Made by a program: the position numbers and the translations under genes
In this document: one piece after another, positions 36,737 to 46,177 of the stretch
How the letters are laid out: each line of letters begins with the position of its first letter
How positions within the stretch are numbered: the first letter of the stretch is position 1
The notes under the pieces: model-generated
The model's input: the letters and a program-made list of their open reading frames with translations, nothing else
Told to the model about the DNA's origin: nothing
Databases searched by the model: none
DNA from: an uncultured Bacteroides sp.
Lineage (GTDB): Bacteria; Bacteroidota; Bacteroidia; Bacteroidales; Bacteroidaceae
Length of the DNA stretch: 64,000 nucleotides
NCBI GenBank assembly: GCA_947173895.1
Contig: CAMWGU010000007.1
Location: 1 to 64,000 of the forward strand
Reading direction: 5' to 3'

Positions 36737-39169
36737 CTAGATGTTTGCGATGCTCATGATGTCGGCAAATACGCCCGCGGCAGTCACGCTGGCACCAGCA
36801 CCGTATCCCTGTATCATCATGGGATATTCCTTATAGCGCTCCGTTGTAAGCAGAATAATGTTATTGCTGCCTTCCAGTCCGTAGAAGGGATGCTTACTAT
36901 CCACTTCCTGCAAGGACACACTGCCCTTTCCTTGTTCCAGTCGGGCTACAAAACGCCAACGCTTGTTCTCCCTTTCCAGTTTCTGACGGCGTGACTCAAA
37001 ATCCGCATCCAACGAAGGCACTTTCTTCCAAAAGTCCTCCAACGGGCCTTCAAAGAAATCATTCGGCACAAAAAGATGTTTTTCCACATCCTCCTGTTCC
37101 AACCTGTATCCTGCCTCACGTGCCAGAATGACCAGCTTGCGGATCACGTCCTTGCCACTCAGGTCGATACGCGGATCGGGTTCCGAATAGCGTTCTTCCT
37201 GCGCCATCTTAATGGTTCGGCTAAACGGTATGTCGGCACTGATTTTATTAAAAATATAATTTAGCGTGCCGCTCAATACCGCCTCTATCTTCAGTATCTT
37301 GTCACCGCTGTTTATCAGGTCATTGATGGTGTTGATGATAGGAAGTCCGGCACCCACGTTGGTTTCAAACAGGAACTTCACGCCGCGACGGCGGGCTATC
37401 TGCTTCAACTCGTCATAAACAGCATACTCGGAAGAAGCGGCAATCTTATTGGCAGCCACCACCGAAATGTTGTTCATTAAGAAATCTTTATATAGCGATG
37501 CCACATCCGCACTTGCAGTACAATCCACGAATACGGAATTGAAGATGTTCATGCCAATAATCTCGTCGTGCAGCACCTTGCCGGACGATGGCATTCCTTT
37601 CTCCGCCAGTGCCTCCCTATAGCCCGTCAGGTCTATTCCCTCACGGGTGAACAGCGCATGATGACCGTCGGCTATACCCACCACATTCAGCTTCAGGCCA
37701 CGCTCCTGCATCAGTTTCTGCTGCTGGCAGCGGATTTGTTCTATCAAGCTTCCGCCCACCGTGCCTATACCGCAGATAAAAAGGTTCAGCACCTGATATT
37801 CGGACAGGAAGAACGAGTCGTGAATCACATTCAGCGACTTGCGCAGCGACTTAGACTCCACCACAAAAGAGATATTGGTTTCCGAAGCACCTTGCGCACA
37901 TGCTATGACACTGATACCGTTACGTCCCAAGGTACCAAACAATTTGCCTGCAATACCCGGCGTGTGCTTCATATTCTCGCCGACAATAGCCACTGTAGCC
38001 AAATTCATCTCGGCAACTACCGGACTGATTTCGCCCATTTCTATCTCTTTAGAGAATTCCTCATTCAGCACCTCACAGGCCAAGGCCGCATCCTGATTGC
38101 GCACACCAATCGAAGTACTGTTTTCGGAAGACGCCTGCGACACCATGAACACGCTGATGCCATTTTGCGCCAATGCCTTGAAGATGCGGAAGTTCACTCC
38201 GATAACCCCCACCATACCCAAGCCGGTGACCGTAATGAGGCTGGTATCATTGATGGACGAAATTCCTTTAATGGCCTTGGAGCCTGAATCCACCTCCTGC
38301 TTGATAATGGTTCCCTCGGCATCGGGATTGAATGTATTTTTAATCAGGATAGGGATATTCTTGTGGCAGACCGGATAAATGGTGGGCGGATACACCACCT
38401 TCGCACCAAAGTTGCAAAGCTCCATTGCTTCCACATAACTCAGTTCGCTGATGGTATAAGCCGTACTGATGACACGCGGGTCGGCCGTCATAAATCCGTC
38501 CACATCCGTCCATATCTCCAGGCTGTCCGCATTCAGCGCCGCCGCTATAATAGAAGCGGTATAGTCGGACCCACCCCGTCCCAGATTGGTCACCTCGCCA
38601 CTGTTCTTATCGGTCGAGATGAAACCGGGAACCAACGCCACTTGCGGCAGTTCTTGAAAAGCCTCGTTCACCAGGCGATTGGTCAGTTCCGAATCAAGAA
38701 TGTGCTTGGCATGCTTCTTCTCTGTCTTTATGAACAGACGCGAGTCATACCACACAGCCCCTTTTATCAACGAGGCCGTGATAATGGACGACAGGCGTTC
38801 ACCATAGCTGACAATAGTAGCCGATGTCTTGGGCGACAAGTCCTTGATCAGATAAATGCCCTGAAAAATATCTTTCAACTCGCTCAACAGTTCATTGACC
38901 CTGTCCAGCAAGGCAGTTCGCCCCTCGCCTGCCGGAATAACGGTATACACCATTTCGATATGCCGGTTCACAATCTCGCGGTACTCTTTTTCGTATGCGG
39001 CATCCCCATTGGCCGCCATTTGTGAAGTATGGATCAGCTTGTCCGTGATGCCACCCAAGGCCGATACGACTACGATTACAGGCTCTTTCACCGCCTCTAC
39101 TATCTGTTTGACACTCAAAATGCTGTTCACGGATCCTACGGATGTTCCGCCGAATTTCATTACTTTCAT
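36737..39169 (-). CDS. thrA: Bifunctional aspartate kinase/homoserine dehydrogenase I
   Basis: An 810-residue fusion enzyme catalysing the first and third steps from aspartate towards threonine. Aspartate kinase occupies about 1-290 (MKVMKFGGTSVGS, NLGRGGSDYTASI), two ACT regulatory domains about 310-460 (GLGMVGVIGVNFRIFKAL, IVGENMKHTPGIAGKLF), and homoserine dehydrogenase about 465-805 (ICGIGTVGGSLIEQI, GGTLNYIF-like SGTLNYIFNKIS). Length matches E. coli ThrA. The first gene of the thr operon, it should be feedback inhibited by threonine through the ACT domains and lies behind a leader peptide and hairpin suggesting attenuation. Confidence 0.97.
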   Translation of the reverse strand: MKVMKFGGTSVGSVNSILSVKQIVEAVKEPVIVVVSALGGITDKLIHTSQMAANGDAAYEKEYREIVNRHIEMVYTVIPAGEGRTALLDRVNELLSELKDIFQGIYLIKDLSPKTSATIVSYGERLSSIITASLIKGAVWYDSRLFIKTEKKHAKHILDSELTNRLVNEAFQELPQVALVPGFISTDKNSGEVTNLGRGGSDYTASIIAAALNADSLEIWTDVDGFMTADPRVISTAYTISELSYVEAMELCNFGAKVVYPPTIYPVCHKNIPILIKNTFNPDAEGTIIKQEVDSGSKAIKGISSINDTSLITVTGLGMVGVIGVNFRIFKALAQNGISVFMVSQASSENSTSIGVRNQDAALACEVLNEEFSKEIEMGEISPVVAEMNLATVAIVGENMKHTPGIAGKLFGTLGRNGISVIACAQGASETNISFVVESKSLRKSLNVIHDSFFLSEYQVLNLFICGIGTVGGSLIEQIRCQQQKLMQERGLKLNVVGIADGHHALFTREGIDLTGYREALAEKGMPSSGKVLHDEIIGMNIFNSVFVDCTASADVASLYKDFLMNNISVVAANKIAASSEYAVYDELKQIARRRGVKFLFETNVGAGLPIINTINDLINSGDKILKIEAVLSGTLNYIFNKISADIPFSRTIKMAQEERYSEPDPRIDLSGKDVIRKLVILAREAGYRLEQEDVEKHLFVPNDFFEGPLEDFWKKVPSLDADFESRRQKLERENKRWRFVARLEQGKGSVSLQEVDSKHPFYGLEGSNNIILLTTERYKEYPMMIQGYGAGASVTAAGVFADIMSIANI

Positions 39170-39322
39170 GCGATTCTCTCTATTTTATCCAGCTTCTTTT
39201 GCCATCCTATGTTCCTGCCATTCCGGATACATGGACGAATCGGCCTTCCTATCACACTCCTTCAAGAAAGGTTAACCCTGTTCCCACACGGGTGGCACCC
39301 TGAAACTGTATTGATTTACACT

Positions 39323-39359
39323 AAAAAAATAAAAGCTTGTTTTGCTTACGTCCGTAAGC
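39323..39359 (-). terminator. Putative attenuator terminator of the thr operon
   Basis: On the minus strand GCTTACG and CGTAAGC (39359-39344) form a 6-7 bp stem, followed by AAAACAAGC and a U-rich run (complement of 39323-39334). TAAGC can also pair downstream with GCTTTTA, giving a competing fold. It lies 33-70 bases after the leader-peptide stop and about 150 bases before thrA. Confidence 0.45.
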
Positions 39360-39391
39360 GTGTATCACGTAGAAACACCTATATACTATCC

Positions 39392-39490
39392 TTAACCCCG
39401 AGGGGTCATCATTGTAGTGGATGCGGACAGGGTAGTCATCGTTCGCCCCATCCCCGATGCAGTTGCAGTATGTAGATAGTATATCGTCAT
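39392..39490 (-). CDS. Threonine-rich leader peptide of the thr operon
   Basis: A 33-codon ORF too short for the ORF track encodes 32 residues, nine of them Thr, with the core TMTTLSASTTMMT followed by a TAA stop. It starts about 30 bases after a -7 element and ends before a terminator-like hairpin, the arrangement of the E. coli thrL attenuator. Ribosome stalling at Thr codons when charged tRNA-Thr is low would favour readthrough into thrA. No cleavable signal or domain is present. Regulation is inferred from the layout. Confidence 0.65.
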   Translation of the reverse strand: MTIYYLHTATASGMGRTMTTLSASTTMMTPRG

Positions 39491-39528
39491 TTTATCGCTA
39501 TTTCTCTTCTGTTTTCATTTAAACGATG

Positions 39529-39536
39529 CAAATATA
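39529..39536 (-). promoter_or_regulatory. -7 element of the thr operon
   Basis: TATATTTG on the minus strand is an exact TAnnTTTG match. Transcription should start near 39522, about 30 bases before the leader-peptide ATG. Confidence 0.5.
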
Positions 39537-39713
39537 AAAACTATTTCCTACAATCTATTACATTTTCCCATTTTTTTGCGATAAAACAGCAGAGTTTCTC
39601 CTCCCTGCCGACTCCTGCTCATGTGACAGAAGAAAATAGAATTAAAGGTTTACGGAAGCTTCCATCGTTTTTCGAGGCCTTACACAAAGCTGATCACACC
39701 CTATAGATTTCTT

Positions 39714-39793
39714 AAAACTCCGTCGGTGTTCTTGTAAACACCGACGGAGTTTTATAGAACACCGACGGAAATCATTAGAACACCGACGGTGTT
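39714..39793. repeat. AACACCGACGG hairpin and direct-repeat cluster
   Basis: A perfect 17-bp stem (39714-39730 and 39737-39753, AAAACTCCGTCGGTGTT with a 6-base loop) is followed by two 14-bp direct repeats TAGAACACCGACGG (39755-39768, 39776-39789); the second is part of a palindrome AACACCGACGGTGTT. In all, AACACCGACGG occurs three times forward and once inverted in 80 bases. It sits between the divergent thr and radA promoters. Function unknown. Confidence 0.75.
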
Positions 39794-39890
39794 TTAAGAA
39801 TGCAAGCAGCCGGTGAGAAGATTATGCAAGGAAGCGAAGGATTATACATCGGCCACAGGTGAAAAAGCCCAAAACTTTCATCCGCCCTTA

Positions 39891-39947
39891 TTGCCATGCA
39901 GAACTATTTCCTTACCTTTGTGCTACATCAGCCGAAAGCTGTAGCAC
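39891..39947 (+). promoter_or_regulatory. radA promoter and leader hairpin
   Basis: TTG (39891-39893), 19 bases, then TACCTTTG (39913-39920) fit the Bacteroides promoter well. Directly after it GTGCTACA (39920-39927) pairs with TGTAGCAC (39940-39947), so the transcript would begin at or inside a stable hairpin 22 bases before the ATG. Confidence 0.55.
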
Positions 39948-39968
39948 GATTAATGATTCCAAAAGAAT

Positions 39969-41336
39969 ATGGCAAAGGAAAAGACAGTATATGTATGCAC
40001 CAACTGCGGACAAGATTCCCCCAAATGGATAGGGAAATGCCCGTCGTGTGGCGCATGGAACACGTATGTGGAAGAAGTAGTACGCAAGGAAACCGCAAAC
40101 AAAAGACCGGTGTCCGGCCTGGAGACCGCAAAAAGCAAACCGCTCACGCTGAACGACATTACCGGAGGCGACGAACCACGGATAGACATGTGCGACGAAG
40201 AACTGAACCGGGTGCTGGGAGGAGGACTGGTGCCGGGATCACTCGTCTTGCTGGGAGGCGAACCAGGCATAGGCAAATCGACCCTGGTATTGCAAACCGT
40301 GCTTCACCTGTCCGACAAGAAAGTATTGTATATCTCGGGAGAAGAAAGCGCCCGGCAACTGAAGCTGCGTGCCGACCGCATACCGCACAATTCATCGGAC
40401 TGCCTGATTGTGTGCGAGACATCGCTAGAACAGATTTACGTCCACATCAAGAACACACAGCCCGACCTGGTCATCATCGACTCCATCCAGACCATCTCGA
40501 CCGAAACCATCGACTCTTCGCCCGGCAGCCTGGTACAGGTGCGCGAATGCTCTGCCTCCATCCTGAAATTTGCCAAAGAAACCAACACGCCGGTCATCCT
40601 GATAGGCCACATCAACAAAGAAGGAAGCATAGCCGGCCCCAAGGTGCTGGAACACATTGTAGATACCGTGCTACAGTTCGAAGGCGACCAGCATTACATG
40701 TACCGCATCCTGCGCAGCATCAAGAACCGATTTGGCAGCACCGCCGAACTGGGCATCTACGAAATGCGGCAAAACGGGCTGCGCCAAGTGAGCAACCCCT
40801 CCGAACTATTGCTCAGCCAAGACCATGACGGAATGAGCGGAGTGGCCATCGCCTCGGCCATAGAAGGCGTACGCCCCTTCCTGATAGAGACACAGGCACT
40901 GGTCAGTTCGGCCGTTTATGGAAACCCGCAACGGTCGGCCACCGGATTCGACCTGCGCCGCATGAACATGCTCCTGGCAGTGCTCGAAAAAAGAGTAGGA
41001 TTCAAGCTGGCACAAAAAGACGTGTTCCTGAATATCGCAGGCGGACTGAGAGTGAACGATCCGGCCATCGACCTGTCTGTCATCAGCGCCATCCTGTCAA
41101 GCAACATGGACACAGAGATAGAGCGCGACACCTGCATGGCCGGAGAAGTGGGACTGAGCGGCGAAATACGTCCGGTGAACCGCATCGAGCAACGCATCGG
41201 CGAAGCCGAGAAATTGGGCTTCAAACGCATTCTGGTCCCGAAGCACAACCTGCAGGGAATGGACACATCCAAGCTGAAAATCGAACTAATCCCCGTGAGA
41301 AAAGTGGAAGAAGCATTCCGCGCCTTATTTGGATAA
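39969..41336 (+). CDS. radA: DNA repair protein RadA (Sms)
   Basis: A 455-residue RecA-like ATPase that promotes branch migration in recombinational repair. The N-terminal zinc finger has Cys10, Cys13, Cys24 and Cys27; Walker A GGEPGIGKST lies near 95-104; the family motif KNRFG is present (SIKNRFGSTAE); and the C-terminal Lon-like domain has GEVGLSGEIRPV. Length is normal. The other ORFs drawn across this gene in five frames are shadows of its GC-rich coding sequence. It leads a plus-strand cluster with a DUF1847 gene and an FAD dehydrogenase. Confidence 0.97.
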   Translation: MAKEKTVYVCTNCGQDSPKWIGKCPSCGAWNTYVEEVVRKETANKRPVSGLETAKSKPLTLNDITGGDEPRIDMCDEELNRVLGGGLVPGSLVLLGGEPGIGKSTLVLQTVLHLSDKKVLYISGEESARQLKLRADRIPHNSSDCLIVCETSLEQIYVHIKNTQPDLVIIDSIQTISTETIDSSPGSLVQVRECSASILKFAKETNTPVILIGHINKEGSIAGPKVLEHIVDTVLQFEGDQHYMYRILRSIKNRFGSTAELGIYEMRQNGLRQVSNPSELLLSQDHDGMSGVAIASAIEGVRPFLIETQALVSSAVYGNPQRSATGFDLRRMNMLLAVLEKRVGFKLAQKDVFLNIAGGLRVNDPAIDLSVISAILSSNMDTEIERDTCMAGEVGLSGEIRPVNRIEQRIGEAEKLGFKRILVPKHNLQGMDTSKLKIELIPVRKVEEAFRALFG

Positions 41337-41354
41337 ACACTGATAAACAACACC

Positions 41355-42002
41355 ATGGACAAGAAACAACCCTACACACCCAGCTGCACGGACTGCGGCA
41401 CACAGAACTGCAAGTTCAAGGACCGCACCTATCCGGACTTCTGCCTCACCACCCATCTGGACAAAGAAGACCTGGAATGGGCGCTCCGGCGATACGACGA
41501 GGACGAGAACCATCGTGTGATGGTGGCTAGTGCCGAAGTGGAATACGAAGGCTACTGCCAGCTGACCCGCGTGGAAGAAATCATGACCTTTGCCCGAAAG
41601 ATGGGATACAAGAAGATAGGCATAGCCAACTGCATCGGACTGGCGAACGAAGCACGCATCTTTGCACGCATCCTGCGCGCCAACGGTTTCGAGGCCTATT
41701 CCGTGATATGCAAAGTGGCCGGCGTAGCCAAATCCGCCGTCGGAATTCCCCAGACGTGCGAAAGCATCGGGGCGGCCATGTGCAACCCCATCTTGCAGGC
41801 ACGCCTGTTGAACCAAGCACATACGGACCTGAACGTGGTCATCGGATTGTGCGTAGGACACGACAGCCTGTTCTACAAATACTCCGACGCATACGCTACC
41901 ACGCTGGTGACCAAAGACCGGGTGACAGGACACAATCCTGCCGCCGCCCTATATACCGCCAATTCCTATTATCGAAAAAAATTAATGCCGGAGGGCGAAT
42001 AA
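41355..42002 (+). CDS. DUF1847 domain protein
   Basis: A 215-residue cytosolic protein with a cysteine-rich start (CTDCGTQNCKF...DFC) and further conserved cysteines in GIANCIGLANEA, SVICKVAGV and VIGLCVGHDSLFYKYS. This pattern matches the DUF1847 family of metal- or iron-sulfur-binding candidates of unknown function. It starts 18 bases after radA and ends 14 bases before the FAD dehydrogenase, so an operon is likely. A redox role beside the flavoprotein is a reasonable guess and no more. Confidence 0.85.
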   Translation: MDKKQPYTPSCTDCGTQNCKFKDRTYPDFCLTTHLDKEDLEWALRRYDEDENHRVMVASAEVEYEGYCQLTRVEEIMTFARKMGYKKIGIANCIGLANEARIFARILRANGFEAYSVICKVAGVAKSAVGIPQTCESIGAAMCNPILQARLLNQAHTDLNVVIGLCVGHDSLFYKYSDAYATTLVTKDRVTGHNPAAALYTANSYYRKKLMPEGE

Positions 42003-42016
42003 CCTCAAGGAGAAAC

Positions 42017-43633
42017 ATGATACAAGAATTTCAAATCAGGGTTTTACCCGAACAAGCTGTCAACGAACAGTCGTTGAAACAATTCATCGGCCGCGACAAG
42101 GGGCTGGACATACGTACCATCCACGCGCTTCGCATCCTGAAAAGAAGCATCGACGCACGCCAGCGCACCATTTATGTAAACCTGAAAGTACGATTGTACA
42201 TCAATGAGATTCCGCACGACGATGAATTTACACACACTATATATAATAAGGTAGAAGGAAAGCCGCAAGTCATTGTAGTGGGAGCAGGTCCGGGAGGACT
42301 CTTCGCCGCCCTGCGCCTGATAGAACTGGGGCTACGCCCCATAGTGGTGGAACGAGGGAAAAATGTGCGCGACAGAAAGGTGGACATCGCACGCATCAGC
42401 CGCGAGCACAAAGTGGATACTGAAAGCAATTACAGCTTTGGCGAAGGCGGTGCAGGCGCCTACTCGGACGGCAAACTCTACACCCGAAGCAAAAAGCGGG
42501 GCAATGTGGACAAGATTTTAAACGTGTTTTGCCAGCATGGTGCCAGTACGTCCATCTTGGCAGATGCCCACCCGCACATCGGCACGGACAAGCTGCCGCG
42601 CGTGATAGAGAACATGCGGAACACCATTCTGGCCTGTGGAGGCGAAGTGCATTTCGAGACACGGATGGATTCGCTCATCATCGAGAGGGACAGCGTAGTG
42701 GGAATAGAGACCAGCACCGGACAAACGTTCAGGGGGCCTGTCATCCTAGCCACCGGACATTCGGCCAGGGACGTATATCGCTGGCTGCACAGCCACGGCA
42801 TAGCGCTGGAGGCCAAAGGAATAGCCGTAGGCGTCCGCCTGGAGCATCCGTCCATGCTGATAGACCAGATACAATACCACAACAAGAATGGACGTGGCAA
42901 ATACCTGCCTGCCGCCGAATACAGCTTTGTCACCCAGGTAGAAGGACGCGGAGTCTATAGTTTCTGCATGTGTCCGGGGGGCTTTGTGGTTCCCGCCGCA
43001 AGCGGCCCGCACCAGATAGTGGTCAACGGCATGAGCCCCAGCAACCGCGGTTCGCGGTGGAGCAACTCGGGCATGGTGGTAGAGATGCATCCAGAAGACC
43101 TGGCCGATCCCTCATTTGCCGGACTGCTGAACACTGCCTCCCCTGGCGGCACAGCCTCATCCGACACTTCCCACCCCCTTGCCATGATGCATTTTCAGGA
43201 AGCACTGGAAGCCGCCTGCTGGCAGCAAGGCAATATGCGCCAAACCGCTCCCTCGCAACGGATGGTAGATTTCACCCGCAAGAAACTGAGCTACGACCTG
43301 CCCGACAGTTCCTACAGTCCGGGACTGATTTCCTCGCCGCTGCATTTCTGGATGCCTTCGTTTCTGACCGACCGGCTGGCCAAAGGGTTCCAGCAATTCG
43401 GGAAAAGCAGCCATGGCTTCCTGACCAACGAGGCGGTGATGATAGGGGTGGAGACACGCACATCCGCTCCGGTAAGGATTACGCGGGATAACGAAACACT
43501 GCAACATATCACGCTCAACGGACTATTTCCGTGCGGCGAAGGAGCCGGATACGCCGGCGGCATTGTTTCGGCAGGCATCGACGGAGAGAAATGCGCCGAA
43601 GCCGCAGCTGCTTATTTAGGCGTAAATCCATAA
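42017..43633 (+). CDS. FAD-dependent dehydrogenase (COG2509-like)
   Basis: A 538-residue flavoprotein beginning MIQEFQIRVLPEQAV at the ATG at 42017, which has AAGGAGA just upstream. The ORF-track start at 41708 runs through the DUF1847 gene and is not credible. The dinucleotide fold is VVGAGPGGLFAALRLIELGL near 85, followed by VVERGKNVRDRK and SFGEGGAGAYSDGKLYTR; the C-terminal GEGAGYAGGIVSAGIDG closes the FAD site. The family is an uncharacterised NAD(P)/FAD oxidoreductase class with a small N-terminal domain. Substrate unknown. Confidence 0.9.
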   Translation: MIQEFQIRVLPEQAVNEQSLKQFIGRDKGLDIRTIHALRILKRSIDARQRTIYVNLKVRLYINEIPHDDEFTHTIYNKVEGKPQVIVVGAGPGGLFAALRLIELGLRPIVVERGKNVRDRKVDIARISREHKVDTESNYSFGEGGAGAYSDGKLYTRSKKRGNVDKILNVFCQHGASTSILADAHPHIGTDKLPRVIENMRNTILACGGEVHFETRMDSLIIERDSVVGIETSTGQTFRGPVILATGHSARDVYRWLHSHGIALEAKGIAVGVRLEHPSMLIDQIQYHNKNGRGKYLPAAEYSFVTQVEGRGVYSFCMCPGGFVVPAASGPHQIVVNGMSPSNRGSRWSNSGMVVEMHPEDLADPSFAGLLNTASPGGTASSDTSHPLAMMHFQEALEAACWQQGNMRQTAPSQRMVDFTRKKLSYDLPDSSYSPGLISSPLHFWMPSFLTDRLAKGFQQFGKSSHGFLTNEAVMIGVETRTSAPVRITRDNETLQHITLNGLFPCGEGAGYAGGIVSAGIDGEKCAEAAAAYLGVNP

Positions 43634-43651
43634 GGCCACAGAATAAGAGAA

Positions 43652-43699
43652 CTCCCTCCTCCGGTCTCCGGCCAATCCGGAAAGCCCCGGAGAAGGGAG
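43652..43699. terminator. Hairpin between convergent genes
   Basis: CTCCCTCCTCCGG (43652-43664) and CCGGAGAAGGGAG (43687-43699) pair with one mismatch. It lies between the convergent FAD dehydrogenase and beta-helix genes. There is no U-tract. Confidence 0.35.
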
Positions 43700-43735
43700 C
43701 CCACTTCCCCGTCCGACAACGAAGCCCGGTCCGTA

Positions 43736-45868
43736 TCATTTCAAATCGCAACCGATCTTATCAAAAGGTATAGGCTGGAAATGTTCAATCCGATCGAACA
43801 CAGGAGCCTTGTCAATAAAGCCTTCCAATATGTTCTCCTCGTTCTTGAATCCGGGATTCTGCTGAGCCATGTAGTTATTATACCATTCGGCATAGTCAAG
43901 CGAGCCGGAAATCAGATCCTTTATCTTATAAAACAAGTTCCCGGCTATCACATTGTTGCGCGGAAAGCTGGGATCGCCTTTCCAATAATCGACCAGCAAA
44001 GGATATTCTTGGCTGTACGGAGGTTCATTATATTTCACTTCGGTCAGACGCTGATCAAAAATCCCCCCCTTCTCCATCGTACTTCTGCTCCAGTTCTGCA
44101 TACGGTTATCAATGTGTATGGCTACAGGCATGTCTACAAAAATATTGTTCCGATACACATTGTCGTGTCCTCCGCCTATCAGCACCGGCAAAGTGCCCGC
44201 CCGATAATACACACATCCGTACACTTCCATGTCGCACGCCCCGTCGTCGTGATAAGTGGCCGAGACACGATGACGGGAATCGAAATGATGAAAATAACAA
44301 TACTTCACCTTGATGCCCCTTTCCGAAGGATCACGTCCATAATACAGCGCACCCTGATCGTCTACTTCCTTGCACACATGATGAATATCACAATACTCCA
44401 CCAGATGATTATTCCCATGAATAAGAACAGCCATGCTGGGAGCATCGAAAATCTCACATTTCGACATACGGTTGCCCACGCCGTCGATGGATATGCCCGG
44501 ACGATATGATTTCTCTATCCGGTTAAAATCGTATATCCTGCAATTCTCCACATAATTGCCGGCCGGAGCCAGCGTACGCCGGTCGCCACCTCCCAGATTG
44601 ATACCTCCCGATCCCACTTGATAAATCACGGAATTACTTACCCCGTTATTTTTTCCCGCGCTACGATTGAACAAAATATCATCATACAGGCGGCTCCCCA
44701 ATGAGCCTATCACCCCTCCTACACCATCTTTGTATTTCAGGTCCGAATCATGCTCCGCCTTATATATATCGCCATCAGGCAAATCGCCCCGACCTATCGA
44801 GACAGCCACATAGCCCAAATTCCTGAACGTGCAACTATCCACCCGGACCTGTTCCGAAGTCTCCATATACACTCCCATTCCACGAGAGTACTCGAAAGTG
44901 AACCCCTGAATCAACACATTCTTCGATGACTCCACATAGAACATCGGCTCTTCCATAATGGAAATGTCTATGCGGTCGATCTTTTCATCTTCAGGAAGAA
45001 AATACAGTTTCCCCCTTTTCTTGTCTATAACATATTCGCCCGGCTCGTCTATCTCCTCGACAAGGTTCAATGCATACCAGCGACGAAATGAAGCTCCGGT
45101 CATAAAACCATACATAGTAGGCATGGCCGCCGTAATGGTCTTCTCCGCCGGATCTATGGACTTCACAGGAATCATATCATCAGCATACCCATAAGCAAAA
45201 TATCCCGCTATCCACACATCATCGGCCGATTTCCACGATGAGGGGCGTTCTTCCGAATACTCGAACACCGGATCGCCTATTCCAAATGTCTTATTACGCG
45301 GAATATCTCCCGTACAACGAACCTTTCCGATCAACACCGTACTGTCATTGGGCCAGCGCGATACATGCTGCGCCTTGCCATTGATAAAGAGTTCGCTCCA
45401 CGATGGCAAAGCGGCACGTCCAAATCCCTTGGGAGTAATTCCTGCAAGCTCAATTCCAAGCGAGTTCATATCGATCTCTCTGACTTTATCTTTCACTCCA
45501 TCCTGAAGCCGGTCTCTCACCGACGGTTCCCTGACGGCTTTAGCCCGGCTTCCTCCCAACGATACACCGCCTGTGAATGAAACCTTTTCGGATCGGTAAG
45601 GACGAAGAATAAGGTTTTCATTCTTAATCTTTAAACTACCAGACAACTGGTACGTTCCGCCTCTAAATAAAATCTCCACCGTATCGGCCTCATGTTTCCC
45701 GGCCTTGTCTACCGCCTTCTGGGGTGTCTTGAATGGATGAGCCAACGTACCGTCTGCATTATCATTCCCCTTGAGTGACACATAATAAATATACTTTTCT
45801 CCAAATGCAACAAAAGGCATCCAAGCCAACATAAACCATAGCAGGCACTTTTTTCTTTTCATTTTCAT
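43736..45868 (-). CDS. Right-handed beta-helix carbohydrate-active enzyme (GH141-like)
   Basis: A 710-residue secreted protein with signal MKMKRKKCLLWFMLAWMPFVAFGE. It opens with IYYVSLKGNDNADGTLAHPFKTPQKA, then ELFINGKAQHVSRWPND, and has parallel beta-helix repeats from about 320 to 600 (NVLIQGFTFEYSRGMGVYMETSEQVRVDSCTF split over turns, CDIHHVCKEVDDQGALYYG). The same domain order as the 23020-25203 protein suggests the same broad family, though the two are clearly diverged. It stands alone rather than in an operon. Its substrate is unknown; GH141-type fucosidase or pectin-related activity is possible. Confidence 0.65.
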   Translation of the reverse strand: MKMKRKKCLLWFMLAWMPFVAFGEKYIYYVSLKGNDNADGTLAHPFKTPQKAVDKAGKHEADTVEILFRGGTYQLSGSLKIKNENLILRPYRSEKVSFTGGVSLGGSRAKAVREPSVRDRLQDGVKDKVREIDMNSLGIELAGITPKGFGRAALPSWSELFINGKAQHVSRWPNDSTVLIGKVRCTGDIPRNKTFGIGDPVFEYSEERPSSWKSADDVWIAGYFAYGYADDMIPVKSIDPAEKTITAAMPTMYGFMTGASFRRWYALNLVEEIDEPGEYVIDKKRGKLYFLPEDEKIDRIDISIMEEPMFYVESSKNVLIQGFTFEYSRGMGVYMETSEQVRVDSCTFRNLGYVAVSIGRGDLPDGDIYKAEHDSDLKYKDGVGGVIGSLGSRLYDDILFNRSAGKNNGVSNSVIYQVGSGGINLGGGDRRTLAPAGNYVENCRIYDFNRIEKSYRPGISIDGVGNRMSKCEIFDAPSMAVLIHGNNHLVEYCDIHHVCKEVDDQGALYYGRDPSERGIKVKYCYFHHFDSRHRVSATYHDDGACDMEVYGCVYYRAGTLPVLIGGGHDNVYRNNIFVDMPVAIHIDNRMQNWSRSTMEKGGIFDQRLTEVKYNEPPYSQEYPLLVDYWKGDPSFPRNNVIAGNLFYKIKDLISGSLDYAEWYNNYMAQQNPGFKNEENILEGFIDKAPVFDRIEHFQPIPFDKIGCDLK

Positions 45869-46152
45869 CTAGTTATAAATTCAATCAAACAAATTCTATC
45901 TTTCTTTTCTTCTGATCTGCGTTCCTACATTGCCATCGTACGAACAATTACAAACATTCCAACAGTCATGAATCAATTTAATCAATCGAACAGTAAAGAT
46001 AAACAATAATATAAAAAGTTCGATGCATGAAGCAAAAATTTTGCATCTCGTTGGCCAAACAAACGAATATAGACCGACAATGCAACTAATAACAGCCTGA
46101 AAAGAAAAACAGTTTATTCATGCAAATGGCATACAAAACCGAGATTTATAAC

Positions 46153-46160
46153 TAACTTTG
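46153..46160 (+). promoter_or_regulatory. -7 element of the LuxR-type regulator
   Basis: TAACTTTG is an exact TAnnTTTG match 17 bases before the ATG at 46178, so the mRNA leader would be only about 10-12 bases. The remaining gap 45869-46152 is AT-rich and holds no recognised feature. Confidence 0.5.
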
Positions 46161-46177
46161 CACCAAAGAAAGAATCC

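Noticed and set aside
39285-39300. ACGGGTGGCACC, similar to the T-box antiterminator motif
   Set aside because: It reads on the plus strand with no fitting downstream gene and no specifier stem; on the minus strand it is just part of the thrA leader.
41708-42016. N-terminal extension of the FAD dehydrogenase ORF
   Set aside because: It runs through the DUF1847 gene in another frame. The ATG at 42017 has a good ribosome binding site and gives the family N-terminus.
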